45,235 nucleotides of DNA from Gammaproteobacteria bacterium (GTDB lineage Bacteria > Pseudomonadota > Gammaproteobacteria > Enterobacterales > Aeromonadaceae). The DNA lies in assembly GCA_018222825.1 (NCBI GenBank), contig JAAEZO010000005.1, positions 1 to 45,235 on the forward strand, in the 5' to 3' direction. Under the pieces are notes generated by a model. It did not search any database. It was given only the letters and a program-made list of their open reading frames with translations, and was not told where the DNA came from. Position 1 is the stretch's first letter, and each line of letters starts with the position of its first letter. Shown one piece after another: positions 1 through 8,099 of this stretch. The position numbers and the translations under genes were made by a program.

Positions 1-221
1 TGTCGGTAGACGAGCAGGGCAAGGTGGTGGTCAACAACGTGAAAGCCGGCAGCACCGTTGCCGACATGCTGCGTTATGTGGACATAGACCCGTCGGTAAT
101 CAATGCCCGTTACGAGGTATTGGTCAACCAGCCGGATCTGGATGAGGCCACCCGAGCAATGATGCTGAAAGAGTTGTCAGCCGGTCTGGAAGGTTATACC
201 TATCTGGAAGAAGAGCTGTAA
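1..221 (+). CDS. speA: Biosynthetic arginine decarboxylase, C-terminal end (partial)
   Basis: This is the 3' end of a gene that enters from the left edge. The frame is open from base 3 and stops at 219-221, giving about 72 residues that end in GYTYLEEEL. The pattern of a TVADMLRYV helix, an acidic stretch and a terminal GYTYLEEE matches the C-terminus of SpeA, the PLP-dependent enzyme that decarboxylates arginine to agmatine for putrescine synthesis. Only the C-terminal domain is present, so no catalytic residue can be checked. The GTG at 24 is internal and is not a start. A hairpin with a T-run at 283-314 probably ends the transcript. The assignment rests on recalled similarity of the tail. 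Confidence 0.8.
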   Translation, partial: SVDEQGKVVVNNVKAGSTVADMLRYVDIDPSVINARYEVLVNQPDLDEATRAMMLKELSAGLEGYTYLEEEL

Positions 222-230
222 GCTTTATCA

Positions 231-258
231 GCCGTAAGCCGTAAGCCGTAAGCCGTAA
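231..258. repeat. Four tandem copies of the 7-bp unit GCCGTAA
   Basis: GCCGTAA is repeated four times head to tail just after the speA stop codon. Together with the preceding TTATCA it forms the word TTATCAGCCGTAAG. The reverse complement of this word, CTTACGGCTGATAA, occurs upstream of fadI near 34848-34861. The unit is far too short for a CRISPR repeat. Confidence 0.85.
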
Positions 259-263
259 GTAAG

Positions 264-284
264 CTGGAAGCGCCATGCTTCCAG
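264..284. other. Inverted repeat (8-bp stem) after speA
   Basis: CTGGAAGC and GCTTCCAG pair perfectly around a 5-base loop. There is no T-run on either side, so it is not a standard terminator. It could protect the 3' end of the speA message or be part of the adjoining repeat element. Confidence 0.6.
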
Positions 285-314
285 CCGCTTAGCTATCGGC
301 TTGCGGCTTTTTTT
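283..314 (+). terminator. Probable speA terminator
   Basis: AGCCGC at 283-288 pairs with GCGGCT at 303-308, followed by seven T residues. The loop is long (14 bases), so strength is uncertain. The hairpin overlaps the last codons of the convergent ybaM-like gene. Confidence 0.55.
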
Positions 315-453
315 GTGCCAGTTTACGTTCAAAATCCCTGGTCACCATGGCCAGTGCCGCCAGTGCCACGTCGGGTGCTACCTGATTCACTTCCAGTAAT
401 TCAATCAAATCTACCGCCAGTTGTACTTCAGCCGGGGCCTGTTGCAGGTTCAT
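289..453 (-). CDS. ybaM: Small DUF2496 (YbaM-like) protein
   Basis: This encodes 54 residues beginning MNLQQAPAEVQLAVDLIELL. Alternating hydrophobic and charged residues suggest two short helices with no membrane segment. The opening (a LAVDLI.LLE core followed by A..V..DFE.KL) matches the DUF2496/YbaM family of short gammaproteobacterial proteins of unknown function, which are usually 50-60 residues. I chose the ATG at 453 because GGAG lies nine bases upstream and the longer in-frame extension resembles no protein. It converges on speA and its last codons lie within the probable speA terminator. The family function is not established and I propose none. Confidence 0.75.
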   Translation of the reverse strand: MNLQQAPAEVQLAVDLIELLEVNQVAPDVALAALAMVTRDFERKLAQKKPQADS

Positions 454-540
454 GTTGTTGCTCCGTCGTCGTCTATGGGCATAGCGCGACATTATATGAA
501 AAATCAGGGCGTTAAAGTCGAGTAGCCACGAATGACAGAC

Positions 541-565
541 AAAAAAATGCCCAGCAGGGCTGGGC
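541..565 (-). terminator. Intrinsic terminator (minus strand)
   Basis: A seven-base stem, GCCCAGC/GCTGGGC, has a 3-base loop and is followed on the minus strand by seven T residues. No annotated gene lies directly upstream on that strand, which is the main reason to suspect a small RNA. Confidence 0.8.
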
Positions 566-648
566 GAAGACTTAGTGCTTAATTGCAGTGGCATTACATT
601 GGAGCGGCTAACGGCAGTTAGGTTCCCGAAGAAATGTATTTTTATGGA
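541..648 (-). ncRNA. Candidate small RNA divergent from psrA
   Basis: On the minus strand a TATAAA box (654-659) is followed by about 105 untranslated bases, ending in a strong intrinsic terminator (549-565 plus seven T). Inside, CTAAC and GTTAG (609-622) form a small hairpin around TGCC. A single-stranded linker of about 40 bases then precedes the terminator stem. No convincing open reading frame with a ribosome site fits inside. A promoter, a 5' hairpin, an open linker and a rho-independent terminator make up the usual architecture of an Hfq-type small RNA. The -35 match is poor and I recognise no known family. A short leader for the downstream ybaM gene is the main alternative. Confidence 0.45.
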
Positions 649-673
649 TAAATTTTATACCGGTTGTTTTCGC

Positions 674-703
674 TTGACAGTGACGGCTCATGAAACGTAG
701 ATT
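674..703 (+). promoter_or_regulatory. psrA-fadE promoter
   Basis: A perfect TTGACA (674-679) is followed after 18 bases by TAGATT (698-703). Transcription would start near 710, inside the PsrA-type palindrome. Confidence 0.7.
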
Positions 704-719
704 TTAAACGGTTGTTTAA
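704..719. promoter_or_regulatory. PsrA-type operator (TTAAAC-N4-GTTTAA)
   Basis: This is a perfect 6-bp inverted repeat, TTAAAC GGTT GTTTAA. It contains AAAC-N4-GTTT, the core reported for Pseudomonas PsrA sites. It lies immediately downstream of the -10 box, where a bound repressor would block initiation. The same core recurs at the fadL promoter (31562-31573). Autoregulation by the adjacent TetR-family gene is inferred. Confidence 0.7.
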
Positions 720-732
720 TTTGAGGTGGCCA

Positions 733-1362
733 GTGGGTAAAAAAGATACCAAGAAGAGAATACTCGATGCCGCCGAGCTGCTGTTTGCCGAGCAGGGCTT
801 CAGCGGTACTTCGCTCAGGCAAATTACCGGTGCCGCCGAGGTAAATCTGGCATCGGTCAATTATCATTTCGGCTCCAAGAAAGACCTGATCAAGGCGGTG
901 ATGGATCGCTATCTGGCCATCTTCATGCCCAGGGCCGATGCGGCGTTGCAGCAACTGCTGATCACCCCTGACACTACCCTGCATCAGGTATTCGATTGTT
1001 TTGTGGCGCCGCTGATGGAGCTGACGATGATCAAACGTCGTGGATCCGAAATCTTTCTGCAACTGCTAGGCCGGGGTTACATCGACAACCAGGGTTTTTT
1101 ACGCTGGTTTATCGTCAATCATTATGGCGAGGTGCTGGAGCACTTTACCCAGGCCATTCACAAGGCGGCACCGGAACTGTCGTCGGCCGATCTGTTCTGG
1201 CGACTGCACTTTACCCTGGGCACGGTAGTGTTCACCATGGCGTCCAGCGAAGCGCTGCGCGATATTGCCAAAGCCGACTTTAATGAAGACATCGATGTGG
1301 AAGGGCTGGTGCGCAAGGTGATTCCTTATCTGGCCAGTGGCGTGGGCGCCAAACCCTGTTGA
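733..1362 (+). CDS. psrA: TetR-family fatty-acid regulator, PsrA-like
   Basis: This encodes 209 residues. An N-terminal TetR helix-turn-helix (about residues 5-55, with FSGTSLRQIT and VNYHFGSKKDL) is followed by an all-helical ligand domain. PsrA-type regulators respond to long-chain fatty acids or acyl-CoA and control beta-oxidation genes. fadE follows 31 bases downstream on the same strand, which supports that role. I chose GTG at 733 because TGAGG lies six bases upstream. The earlier TTG at 712 would sit almost on the transcription start. A matching palindrome overlaps its own promoter, implying autoregulation. The exact effector is not visible from sequence. Confidence 0.8.
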   Translation: MGKKDTKKRILDAAELLFAEQGFSGTSLRQITGAAEVNLASVNYHFGSKKDLIKAVMDRYLAIFMPRADAALQQLLITPDTTLHQVFDCFVAPLMELTMIKRRGSEIFLQLLGRGYIDNQGFLRWFIVNHYGEVLEHFTQAIHKAAPELSSADLFWRLHFTLGTVVFTMASSEALRDIAKADFNEDIDVEGLVRKVIPYLASGVGAKPC

Positions 1363-1393
1363 GTGACCATATCGGTTAATGAGGAGAGGGAAC

Positions 1394-3664
1394 ATGAGTT
1401 TACGCAAGAAGTGGATCAGTGAACCGGCCTTTACCACCTTCAAGAAAATTCTGCCGCCGCTGTCGGTGACCGAACGGGAAGCGATGGAAGCCGGCTCGGT
1501 CTGGTGGGACGGCGAGCTGTTCAGCGGCAAGCCAGACTGGTCACGGCTGATGGCGTATGGCCCCTCGACGTTGACCGATGAAGAACAGCACTTTCTCGAT
1601 AACCAGGTAGAAACCCTGCTGGCCATGCTGGATGATCATCAGATCGTCAACGACGAGCGCGAATTGCCCGAGCCGGTATGGGATTACATCAAGCATGAAG
1701 GCTTCTTCTCGCTGATCATCCCCAAATCCTACGGTGGTCGGGACTTTTCCGCCTTCGCCAACTCCACCATAGTGGCGCGTATCGCTTCGCGCAGCGTCAG
1801 CGCTGCGGTCACCGTGATGGTGCCGAACTCTTTGGGCCCCGGCGAGCTGCTGATGCACTACGGCACCGAACAACAGAAAAACCGCTGGTTGCCCGACCTG
1901 GCCGGGGGGAAAGAAGTGCCCTGTTTTGCATTAACCGGACCGGAGGCCGGCTCCGATGCGGGTGCCATTCCCGACAGTGGCGTGGTGTGCCGGGGAGAAT
2001 ACCGGGGCGAGCAGGTGCTGGGCATTCGCCTGAACTGGGACAAGCGCTATATCACCCTGGCGCCGCGCGCTTCCGTGCTGGGGCTGGCATTCAAGCTGTT
2101 CGATCCCGACGGGCTGCTGGGCGATGATCCGGCACCGGGCATTACCTGTGCATTAATACCGACCAGTCATCCCGGGGTGGAAACCGGTGACCGTCATTTC
2201 CCCATGGGGCTGGCGTTTCTGAACGGCACCACCCGCGGCAAGGATGTGTTTATTCCCCTCGACTGGATCATCGGCGGACCGGAATATGCGGGGCGGGGCT
2301 GGCGCATGCTGGTGGAATGCCTGTCGGCGGGGCGGGGCATTTCCCTACCGGCACTGGGTACCGCCAGCGGCCATCTGTCGGTACGCAGCACCAGCGCCTA
2401 CGCCTATGTGCGCAAGCAGTTCGGTTTGTCCATCGGCAAGTTTGAAGGGGTGCAGGAAGCGCTGGCACGTATTGGTGGCCTGACCTATCAGCTGGAAGCC
2501 ACCCGGCGCTTGACCACCCGGGCGCTGGATTTGAATGAAAGTCCGGCCATCGTCACCGCCATCTCCAAATACCATATGACTGAAATGGCGCGCACCGTGA
2601 TGGATGACGCCATGGACGTGCATGCGGGCAAGGCCATTCAGATGGGGCCCAAGAATTATCTGGCGCACAACTACATGGGGATACCGGTGGCGATCACGGT
2701 AGAGGGAGCGAACATTCTGACCCGTAATCTGATGATCTTCGGCCAGGGCGCCACCCGTTGTCACCCCTATGTGTTGCAGGAACTGGAAGCGGCGGCCAAC
2801 CCGGATCAACAGGCGGGGCTGGAGGCCTTTGATCGCCTGCTGTTCAAGCATATCGGTTTTGCCACCGGCAACGTGTTCGGCGCGCTCTGGCAAGGGCTGA
2901 CCGGGGCCCGTTTCAACGGTGCGCCCGTTTCCGGTGAAACCGCTAGCTATTACAAACAGCTGGCGCGGATGAGCAAGGCGCTGGCACTTTGTGCCGATAT
3001 GTCGATGCTGCTGCTGGGCGGCGACCTCAAGCGTAAGGAGATGATTTCGGCGCGGCTGGGCGATGTGCTGAGTCATCTTTACCTGGGCAGCGCCACCCTC
3101 AAGTATTTCGAGGATAATGGCCGACCCGCCGATGAGCTGCCGTTTGTGCATTATGCGCTGACGCGCAACCTGAATCTGATTGGCGAGGCGCTGGACGGTT
3201 TCTTCCAGAACTTCCCCAACCGGGCGGTGGCAGTGACCCTGAAGGCGCTAATCTTCCCATTGGGTAACCGCTACAAAAAGCCGCTGGACAAACATGCCCA
3301 GGCCATTGGCAAGGTGCTGATGGTGCCGGGCGGCATACGCGAACGGTTAACGGCGCTGTGCTATGTGCCGGGAGAAGGCAAACCGGGCCTGGGCGAGGTG
3401 GAAGCCGCCTTTCTGGCCATGGTATCGGTACAGGGAGTCGAGAAAAAACTGCATGAGGCACAAAAAGCCGGCACTCTGCCGCGCAAGCTGGCGTTTGACG
3501 ACTTGTTGATGCAGGCCAAGGCGCAGGGAATTATCGATGATACCGAGGTGCAGAAGCTGAGACATGCCGATGAGCTGCGTCGCAACGCCATTGCGGTCGA
3601 CAGCTTCGAACCCGGGGTGTTAAGCCGGCAGGCAAGCAGCCGTAAAAAATCCGCGGTCGCCTGA
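1394..3664 (+). CDS. fadE: Acyl-CoA dehydrogenase FadE, short form without membrane anchor
   Basis: This encodes 756 residues of the FadE acyl-CoA dehydrogenase family, which catalyses the FAD-dependent first step of beta-oxidation (acyl-CoA to trans-2-enoyl-CoA). Visible hallmarks are ESGSVWWDGELF-type residues near the N-terminus, ALTGPEAGSDAGA in the flavin-binding middle domain, and a long C-terminal region typical of FadE. E. coli FadE is 814 residues and starts with a hydrophobic segment. Here the protein begins MSLRKKWISEPAF and that segment is absent. The upstream psrA stop leaves no room for it. ATG 1394 has GAGGAGAGGG just upstream, so it is preferred over ATG 1379. It is cotranscribed with psrA. 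Confidence 0.93.
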   Translation: MSLRKKWISEPAFTTFKKILPPLSVTEREAMEAGSVWWDGELFSGKPDWSRLMAYGPSTLTDEEQHFLDNQVETLLAMLDDHQIVNDERELPEPVWDYIKHEGFFSLIIPKSYGGRDFSAFANSTIVARIASRSVSAAVTVMVPNSLGPGELLMHYGTEQQKNRWLPDLAGGKEVPCFALTGPEAGSDAGAIPDSGVVCRGEYRGEQVLGIRLNWDKRYITLAPRASVLGLAFKLFDPDGLLGDDPAPGITCALIPTSHPGVETGDRHFPMGLAFLNGTTRGKDVFIPLDWIIGGPEYAGRGWRMLVECLSAGRGISLPALGTASGHLSVRSTSAYAYVRKQFGLSIGKFEGVQEALARIGGLTYQLEATRRLTTRALDLNESPAIVTAISKYHMTEMARTVMDDAMDVHAGKAIQMGPKNYLAHNYMGIPVAITVEGANILTRNLMIFGQGATRCHPYVLQELEAAANPDQQAGLEAFDRLLFKHIGFATGNVFGALWQGLTGARFNGAPVSGETASYYKQLARMSKALALCADMSMLLLGGDLKRKEMISARLGDVLSHLYLGSATLKYFEDNGRPADELPFVHYALTRNLNLIGEALDGFFQNFPNRAVAVTLKALIFPLGNRYKKPLDKHAQAIGKVLMVPGGIRERLTALCYVPGEGKPGLGEVEAAFLAMVSVQGVEKKLHEAQKAGTLPRKLAFDDLLMQAKAQGIIDDTEVQKLRHADELRRNAIAVDSFEPGVLSRQASSRKKSAVA

Positions 3665-3758
3665 GGTGTTAACCATCATGCCGAAGGCTGCTCAGCTGTT
3701 AGCAGACTGGTGCTGGCTAACCGCAGAACCGGGCTGGAAACGGCGATAGCCCAAAAAC

Positions 3759-3787
3759 AAAAAGCCGCCCGAAAGGGCGGCTTTTTC
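3759..3787. terminator. Bidirectional terminator between fadE and pykA
   Basis: GCCGCCC (3764-3770) and GGGCGGC (3775-3781) pair around GAAA. A-run and T-run flanks serve both convergent genes. Confidence 0.9.
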
Positions 3788-3805
3788 ATCAATAAACCAG
3801 AAGGC

Positions 3806-5245
3806 TTATTCGACGGTCAGGATCTTGCAGGTGTTGGTGCTGCCAACCACTTCCATGGTGTCACCATGGGTGAGCAGAACCAGGTCACCGCTGTTTACAT
3901 AACCGGCGGCCTTCAGCGTTGCCAGGGCTGCACGGCTGATTTCGGTGCTGCTCTGGTTGGCATCGTGCTTGAAGTGAACCGGGGTGACACCGCGGTACAT
4001 GTTGCTCCAGGCCAGGGTTTTTTCTTCGCCGGACAGGGAGAAGATCGGCAGACCGGAGCTGATGCGGGACAGCAGCAGCGGCGTGGTGCCGGAGTGGGTC
4101 AGTGCCACGATGGCCTTGACGCCCTGCAGGTGGTTGGCCGCATACATGGTAGACATGGCAACGGTTTCTTCCACCGAGGTGAAGGTGAAGTTCATGCGGT
4201 GGTTGGACACGTTGACGCTGGGGTGCTTTTCGGCGCCCAGACAGACTTCGGCCATGGCTTTTACGGTTTCAATCGGGAAGTCACCGGCGGCCGTTTCGGC
4301 AGACAGCATCACCGCATCGGTACCATCCAGCACGGCGTTGGCCACGTCCATGACTTCGGCGCGGGTCGGCAGCGGTGCAGAGATCATCGATTCCATCATC
4401 TGGGTGGCGGTGATCACGACCCGGTTCAGGCGGCGAGAGGTACGGATCAGCTTCTTCTGTACGCCCACCAGCTCGGGGTCACCGATTTCAACACCCAGGT
4501 CACCACGGGCAACCATGACCACGTCGGAGGCCAGGATAACGTCTTCCATGGCGGCGTCGGTAGCGACGGCTTCGGCACGTTCTACCTTGGCAACCATTTT
4601 GGCGTTGCTGCCGGCGGCGCGGGCCAGTTCGCGGGCAACCTGCATGTCGGCACCGGTACGGGGGAAAGACACGGCCAGGTAGTCGACGCCGATTTTGGCG
4701 GCGGTGATGATGTCTTCTTTATCTTTTTCGGTCAGGGCCGGAGCGGAAAGACCGCCGCCTTTCTTGTTGATGCCCTTGTTGTTGGACAGCGGGCCGGCCA
4801 CGGTGACTTCGGTCAGTACCTTGTTGCCGTCTACGCCTTCAACCCGCAGCTGTACCCGACCATCGTCGAGCAGCAGAATGTCGCCGGTTTTTACGTCTCT
4901 CGGCAGATCTTTATAGTCGATACCTACCTGCTGCTGATCGCCGGCACCCTTGGGCAGATCGGCGTCGAGCAGGAACTTGTCGCCGATGTTGAGATGAATC
5001 TTGCCGTCTTTAAAGGTAGATACACGAATCTTCGGGCCCTGAAGGTCGCCCAGAATAGCCACATGCTTGCCCAGCTTTTTGGCGATTTCCCGCACCTGGT
5101 TGGCGCGCGCCAAATGATCTTCTGCGGTGCCGTGGGAAAAGTTCATACGTACCACGTTGGCACCGGCCTTGATAATGCCTTCGAGATTATTGTCGCGATC
5201 GGTAGCCGGACCCAGGGTAGTAACTATCTTGGTACGTCTTAACAT
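3806..5245 (-). CDS. pykA: Pyruvate kinase II
   Basis: This encodes 479 residues, close to the 480 of E. coli PykA. It converts phosphoenolpyruvate and ADP to pyruvate and ATP, the last step of glycolysis. Motifs include [10 protein letters not shown] and MNFSHG at the N-terminus, GDLQGPKIR, the AKVERAEAV active-site segment, [18 protein letters not shown] and the terminal [13 protein letters not shown] at 5245 is chosen because GGAG sits eight bases upstream. A TTG twelve bases earlier overlaps that ribosome site. It lies downstream of hexR on the same strand, separated by the hexR terminator, as in E. coli. HexR regulates pyk genes in some relatives, but I found no convincing HexR box here. 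Confidence 0.97.
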   Translation of the reverse strand: MLRRTKIVTTLGPATDRDNNLEGIIKAGANVVRMNFSHGTAEDHLARANQVREIAKKLGKHVAILGDLQGPKIRVSTFKDGKIHLNIGDKFLLDADLPKGAGDQQQVGIDYKDLPRDVKTGDILLLDDGRVQLRVEGVDGNKVLTEVTVAGPLSNNKGINKKGGGLSAPALTEKDKEDIITAAKIGVDYLAVSFPRTGADMQVARELARAAGSNAKMVAKVERAEAVATDAAMEDVILASDVVMVARGDLGVEIGDPELVGVQKKLIRTSRRLNRVVITATQMMESMISAPLPTRAEVMDVANAVLDGTDAVMLSAETAAGDFPIETVKAMAEVCLGAEKHPSVNVSNHRMNFTFTSVEETVAMSTMYAANHLQGVKAIVALTHSGTTPLLLSRISSGLPIFSLSGEEKTLAWSNMYRGVTPVHFKHDANQSSTEISRAALATLKAAGYVNSGDLVLLTHGDTMEVVGSTNTCKILTVE

Positions 5246-5494
5246 AAGAGACTCCAATTGAGAGGTAGATCACATAAAAAGGGGGATGTTGCGCTGTGTT
5301 TTAAAACGGGCAGGTCGCAAGCAACACAAGAACAAAGGATATCTGCAGCAGAGAGGGTGACAGCCGGAGAAAACGTCGTGATGACAGACTCTCTATGGGT
5401 GAATGGCTTGCTCACGGTCTGATGCTGCACTCTTGGTTTATTGAATTGTTATCGATAGTAACTGAAGAAAATGAAAAAGTGTAGACGAGGTCAC

Positions 5495-5520
5495 AAAAAT
5501 GGCCGGTGTTTTACGGCCAT
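5495..5520 (-). terminator. hexR terminator
   Basis: ATGGCCG and CGGCCAT (5499-5520) form a 7-bp stem. On the minus strand the stem is followed by TTTTTG. Confidence 0.75.
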
Positions 5521-5530
5521 TTGATCGAAA

Positions 5531-6382
5531 TCAAAGATGGGGGTTATCAAAGCGTGAATTTTTGATCCCTTCTTTAACCTTTCTCAAATTCTCGCGAAAT
5601 TTGCTGCCACGACGCAAAATAAAACCGGTCGCCAGTACGTCGATGAGTACCATTTGAGCCAAACGTGAGGCCATCGGCAGGTAAATGTCGGTGTCTTCCG
5701 GCACCTCCATCGACAATACCATGGTGCATTCGCGTGCCAGGGGCGAGTCTTTGGCGGTCAGGCCGATGACGATGGCATCATTCTGACGGGCCAGCTGGGC
5801 GATTTCCACCAGCGCCTTGGTGCGGCCGGTATGAGAAATTAATACCACTACATCGCCTTCCGCGCTGTTGATACAGCTCATGCGCATCATTACCACGTCG
5901 TCGAAACACAGTACCGGCACGTTGAAGCGAAAAAACTTGTTCATGGCATCGTGCGCCACGGCCGATGAAGCGCCGAGGCCGAAGAACGACAGCTTCTTGG
6001 CCTGGGTCAGCAAGTCGACGCAGCGATTGACTGCCTGTGGGTCCAGGGTATTACGGGCTGAGTCCAGGCAGGCCATGCTGGATTCGAAAATCTTGGCGGT
6101 ATAGGACTCGGGGCTGTCGTCTTCTTCTACATGACGATTTACATAGGGAGTGCCGTTGGCCAGGCTCTGGGCCAGATGCAGTTTGAAGTCCGGGAAGCCC
6201 TTGGTGTCGAGTCGGCGACAGAAACGATTGACGGTCGGTTCGCTCACATCCGCCAGCTTGGCCAGGGTGGCAATGCTGGAATGGATGGCGGTTTGCGGCG
6301 AGGCGAGGATCACTTCTGCCACTTTTCTTTCAGATTTGCTGAAACTCTCGATGCTTTTTGTAATTTTTTCTAGTGTATTCAT
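5531..6382 (-). CDS. hexR: Transcriptional regulator HexR (RpiR family)
   Basis: This encodes 283 residues. An N-terminal RpiR-type helix-turn-helix (about 1-77, with LADVSEPTVNRFCRRLDTKGFPDFK) is followed by a SIS sugar-phosphate domain (about 125-260, FFGLGASSAVAHDA and VVLISHTGRT). HexR senses 2-keto-3-deoxy-6-phosphogluconate and controls central carbon genes in gammaproteobacteria. The chosen start MNTLEKI aligns with the usual family start. The upstream extension to 6460 looks random. The ribosome site is weak. It sits upstream of pykA, the conserved arrangement. Regulation of pykA or of distant zwf/edd genes is expected from the family, not shown here. Confidence 0.93.
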   Translation of the reverse strand: MNTLEKITKSIESFSKSERKVAEVILASPQTAIHSSIATLAKLADVSEPTVNRFCRRLDTKGFPDFKLHLAQSLANGTPYVNRHVEEDDSPESYTAKIFESSMACLDSARNTLDPQAVNRCVDLLTQAKKLSFFGLGASSAVAHDAMNKFFRFNVPVLCFDDVVMMRMSCINSAEGDVVVLISHTGRTKALVEIAQLARQNDAIVIGLTAKDSPLARECTMVLSMEVPEDTDIYLPMASRLAQMVLIDVLATGFILRRGSKFRENLRKVKEGIKNSRFDNPHL

Positions 6383-6608
6383 CTGGATTACCGGGCTCGA
6401 TGAGACGGGCCAGGACTGCCCCTGGACGGCGTAATAAACAATAACCACTATACAGGACAATCGATTGCCTGAAGAGCCTCACTCGACCAAAGTATGACCG
6501 AAGCCGAGAAAATCCTTTGCCGGTTGAAAGCAGCAGTAACAGAAATGTTGTTTAGTAACAGTTTAGGTGAATTAACTACCAGTTTCCGGGTGCAAAAAAG
6601 GCGGATAT

Positions 6609-6634
6609 AAAAAAGCCCCGCTCAGCGGGGCTTT
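6609..6634 (-). terminator. rimO terminator
   Basis: AAAGCCCCGC and GCGGGGCTTT pair around a 3-base loop, with a T-rich tail on the minus strand. Confidence 0.9.
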
Positions 6635-6652
6635 GGTATCAAGGAATGGCGA

Positions 6653-7966
6653 TCAGGCTAGTTCACCCCAGAGATCGTACTCGTCTGAATGGGTGATGGT
6701 CACCTGTACCATCTGGCCGGGAGTGAGTCCGGTTTCACCGTTCAGGTAGACCACACCGTCGATTTCCGGTGCATCGGCGCTGGAACGACCGATGGCGCCT
6801 TCTTCATCCACTTCGTCGATCAACACCTGCATTACCTTGCCGACCTTCTGGGCCAGCTTACGGGTGGAGATTGCCTGCTGCAGTGACATGAAGCGCTCAA
6901 ACCGCTCCTGCTTGATCTCTTCCGGCACCGGATCGGCCAGTTCGTTGGCGCGGGCACCTTCCACCGGGCTATAGGTAAAGCAACCGACGCGATCCAGCTC
7001 GGCCTGCTCGATAAAGTCGAGCAGCATCTGAAAGTCTTCTTCTGTTTCACCGGGAAAGCCGACGATGAAGGTGGAGCGAATGGTGATTTCCGGGCAGATT
7101 TCACGCCAGCTGCGGATCCGTTCCAGGGTGCGATCCACGGCACCGGGGCGCTTCATCAGCTTGAGGATACGCGGGCTGGCATGCTGCAGCGGAATATCCA
7201 GATAAGGCAGTATCTTGCCGTCACGCATCAGCGGGATCAGGTCGTCCACGCTCGGGTAAGGGTACACATAATGCAGTCGTACCCAGACGCCCATTTTGCC
7301 CAGTTCTTCGCACAGGGCCTGAATGTGGGTCTTGACCGGCATGCCGTCGGCGAAACCGGTCTTGTGCTTCACGTCCACGCCGTAGGCGGAGGTGTCCTGA
7401 GAAATGACCAGCAGCTCCTTGACGCCGGCATTCACCAGCCGGCGTGCTTCGCTCAGCACATCACCGATCGGGCGGCTGTCCAGATCGCCGCGCATGGAGG
7501 GGATGATGCAGAAGGTGCACTTGTGGTTACAGCCTTCGGATATCTTCAGGTAGGCGAAATGCTTGGGCGTCAGTTTGACGCCTTGCTCGGGTACCAGGTT
7601 GACGAAGGGGTTGTATTCCGGACGCGGCACATAACGATGCACGTGCTCCAGCACCTGCTCGTAGGAATGAGGACCGGTAATTTCCAGTACCTTGGGGTGC
7701 ACTTCGCGGATTTGATCTTCCTTGGCACCCAGACAGCCGGTGACGATGACCTTGCCGTTTTCGCTCAGGGCTTCGCCTACCGCTTCCAGGGATTCCTGCA
7801 CGGCGCTGTCGATAAAGCCACAGGTATTGACGATCACCAGATCGGCATCATCGTAGGAAGGCACCACATCATAACCTTCGATACGCAGCTGGGTCAGAAT
7901 ACGCTCGGAATCGACCAGATTTTTCGGGCAACCGAGAGACACAAAGCCGATACGGGGAACAGTCAT
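6653..7966 (-). CDS. rimO: Ribosomal protein S12 methylthiotransferase
   Basis: This encodes 437 residues, full length for RimO. This radical-SAM enzyme adds a methylthio group to the conserved aspartate of ribosomal protein S12. The N-terminal MTTase domain carries three cluster cysteines (C13 in SLGCPKN, C49 in NTCGF, C78 in TGCLG). The radical-SAM CxxxCxxC motif is CNHKCTFC (C146, C150, C153). A C-terminal TRAM domain ends in [12 protein letters not shown] at 7966 is preferred to the in-frame GTG six bases earlier, although neither has a strong ribosome site. It is expressed separately from sodB, whose terminator lies upstream. Confidence 0.97.
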   Translation of the reverse strand: MTVPRIGFVSLGCPKNLVDSERILTQLRIEGYDVVPSYDDADLVIVNTCGFIDSAVQESLEAVGEALSENGKVIVTGCLGAKEDQIREVHPKVLEITGPHSYEQVLEHVHRYVPRPEYNPFVNLVPEQGVKLTPKHFAYLKISEGCNHKCTFCIIPSMRGDLDSRPIGDVLSEARRLVNAGVKELLVISQDTSAYGVDVKHKTGFADGMPVKTHIQALCEELGKMGVWVRLHYVYPYPSVDDLIPLMRDGKILPYLDIPLQHASPRILKLMKRPGAVDRTLERIRSWREICPEITIRSTFIVGFPGETEEDFQMLLDFIEQAELDRVGCFTYSPVEGARANELADPVPEEIKQERFERFMSLQQAISTRKLAQKVGKVMQVLIDEVDEEGAIGRSSADAPEIDGVVYLNGETGLTPGQMVQVTITHSDEYDLWGELA

Positions 7967-8059
7967 ACTCACTGGGCTTAACTCACTTTATAGAGATAGA
8001 AATAAAAGAGGGCGTATTTTACACCCAAACAGGCTGTATAAAAAAGATTCAGTAACAAA

Positions 8060-8087
8060 AACACCCCGGCAAGCCGGGGTGTTTTTA
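8060..8087 (-). terminator. sodB terminator
   Basis: AACACCCCGGC and GCCGGGGTGTT pair almost end to end. On the minus strand the stem is followed by a short T-run. Confidence 0.88.
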
Positions 8088-8099
8088 GCTAACCAGGAC

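Noticed and set aside
231-258. Tandem GCCGTAA array considered as a CRISPR or origin iteron
   Set aside because: Units are 7 bases with no spacers, and no cas or replication gene is nearby.
3710-5242. A 510-codon plus-strand frame opposite pykA
   Set aside because: It is the antisense of a strongly conserved gene, with His/Gly/Gln-rich shadow composition and no ribosome site.
5430-5480. Possible HexR box upstream of pykA (GTTATCGATAGTAAC)
   Set aside because: It is palindromic around TATCGATA but does not resemble the TGTAATTAAATTACA-type HexR consensus.
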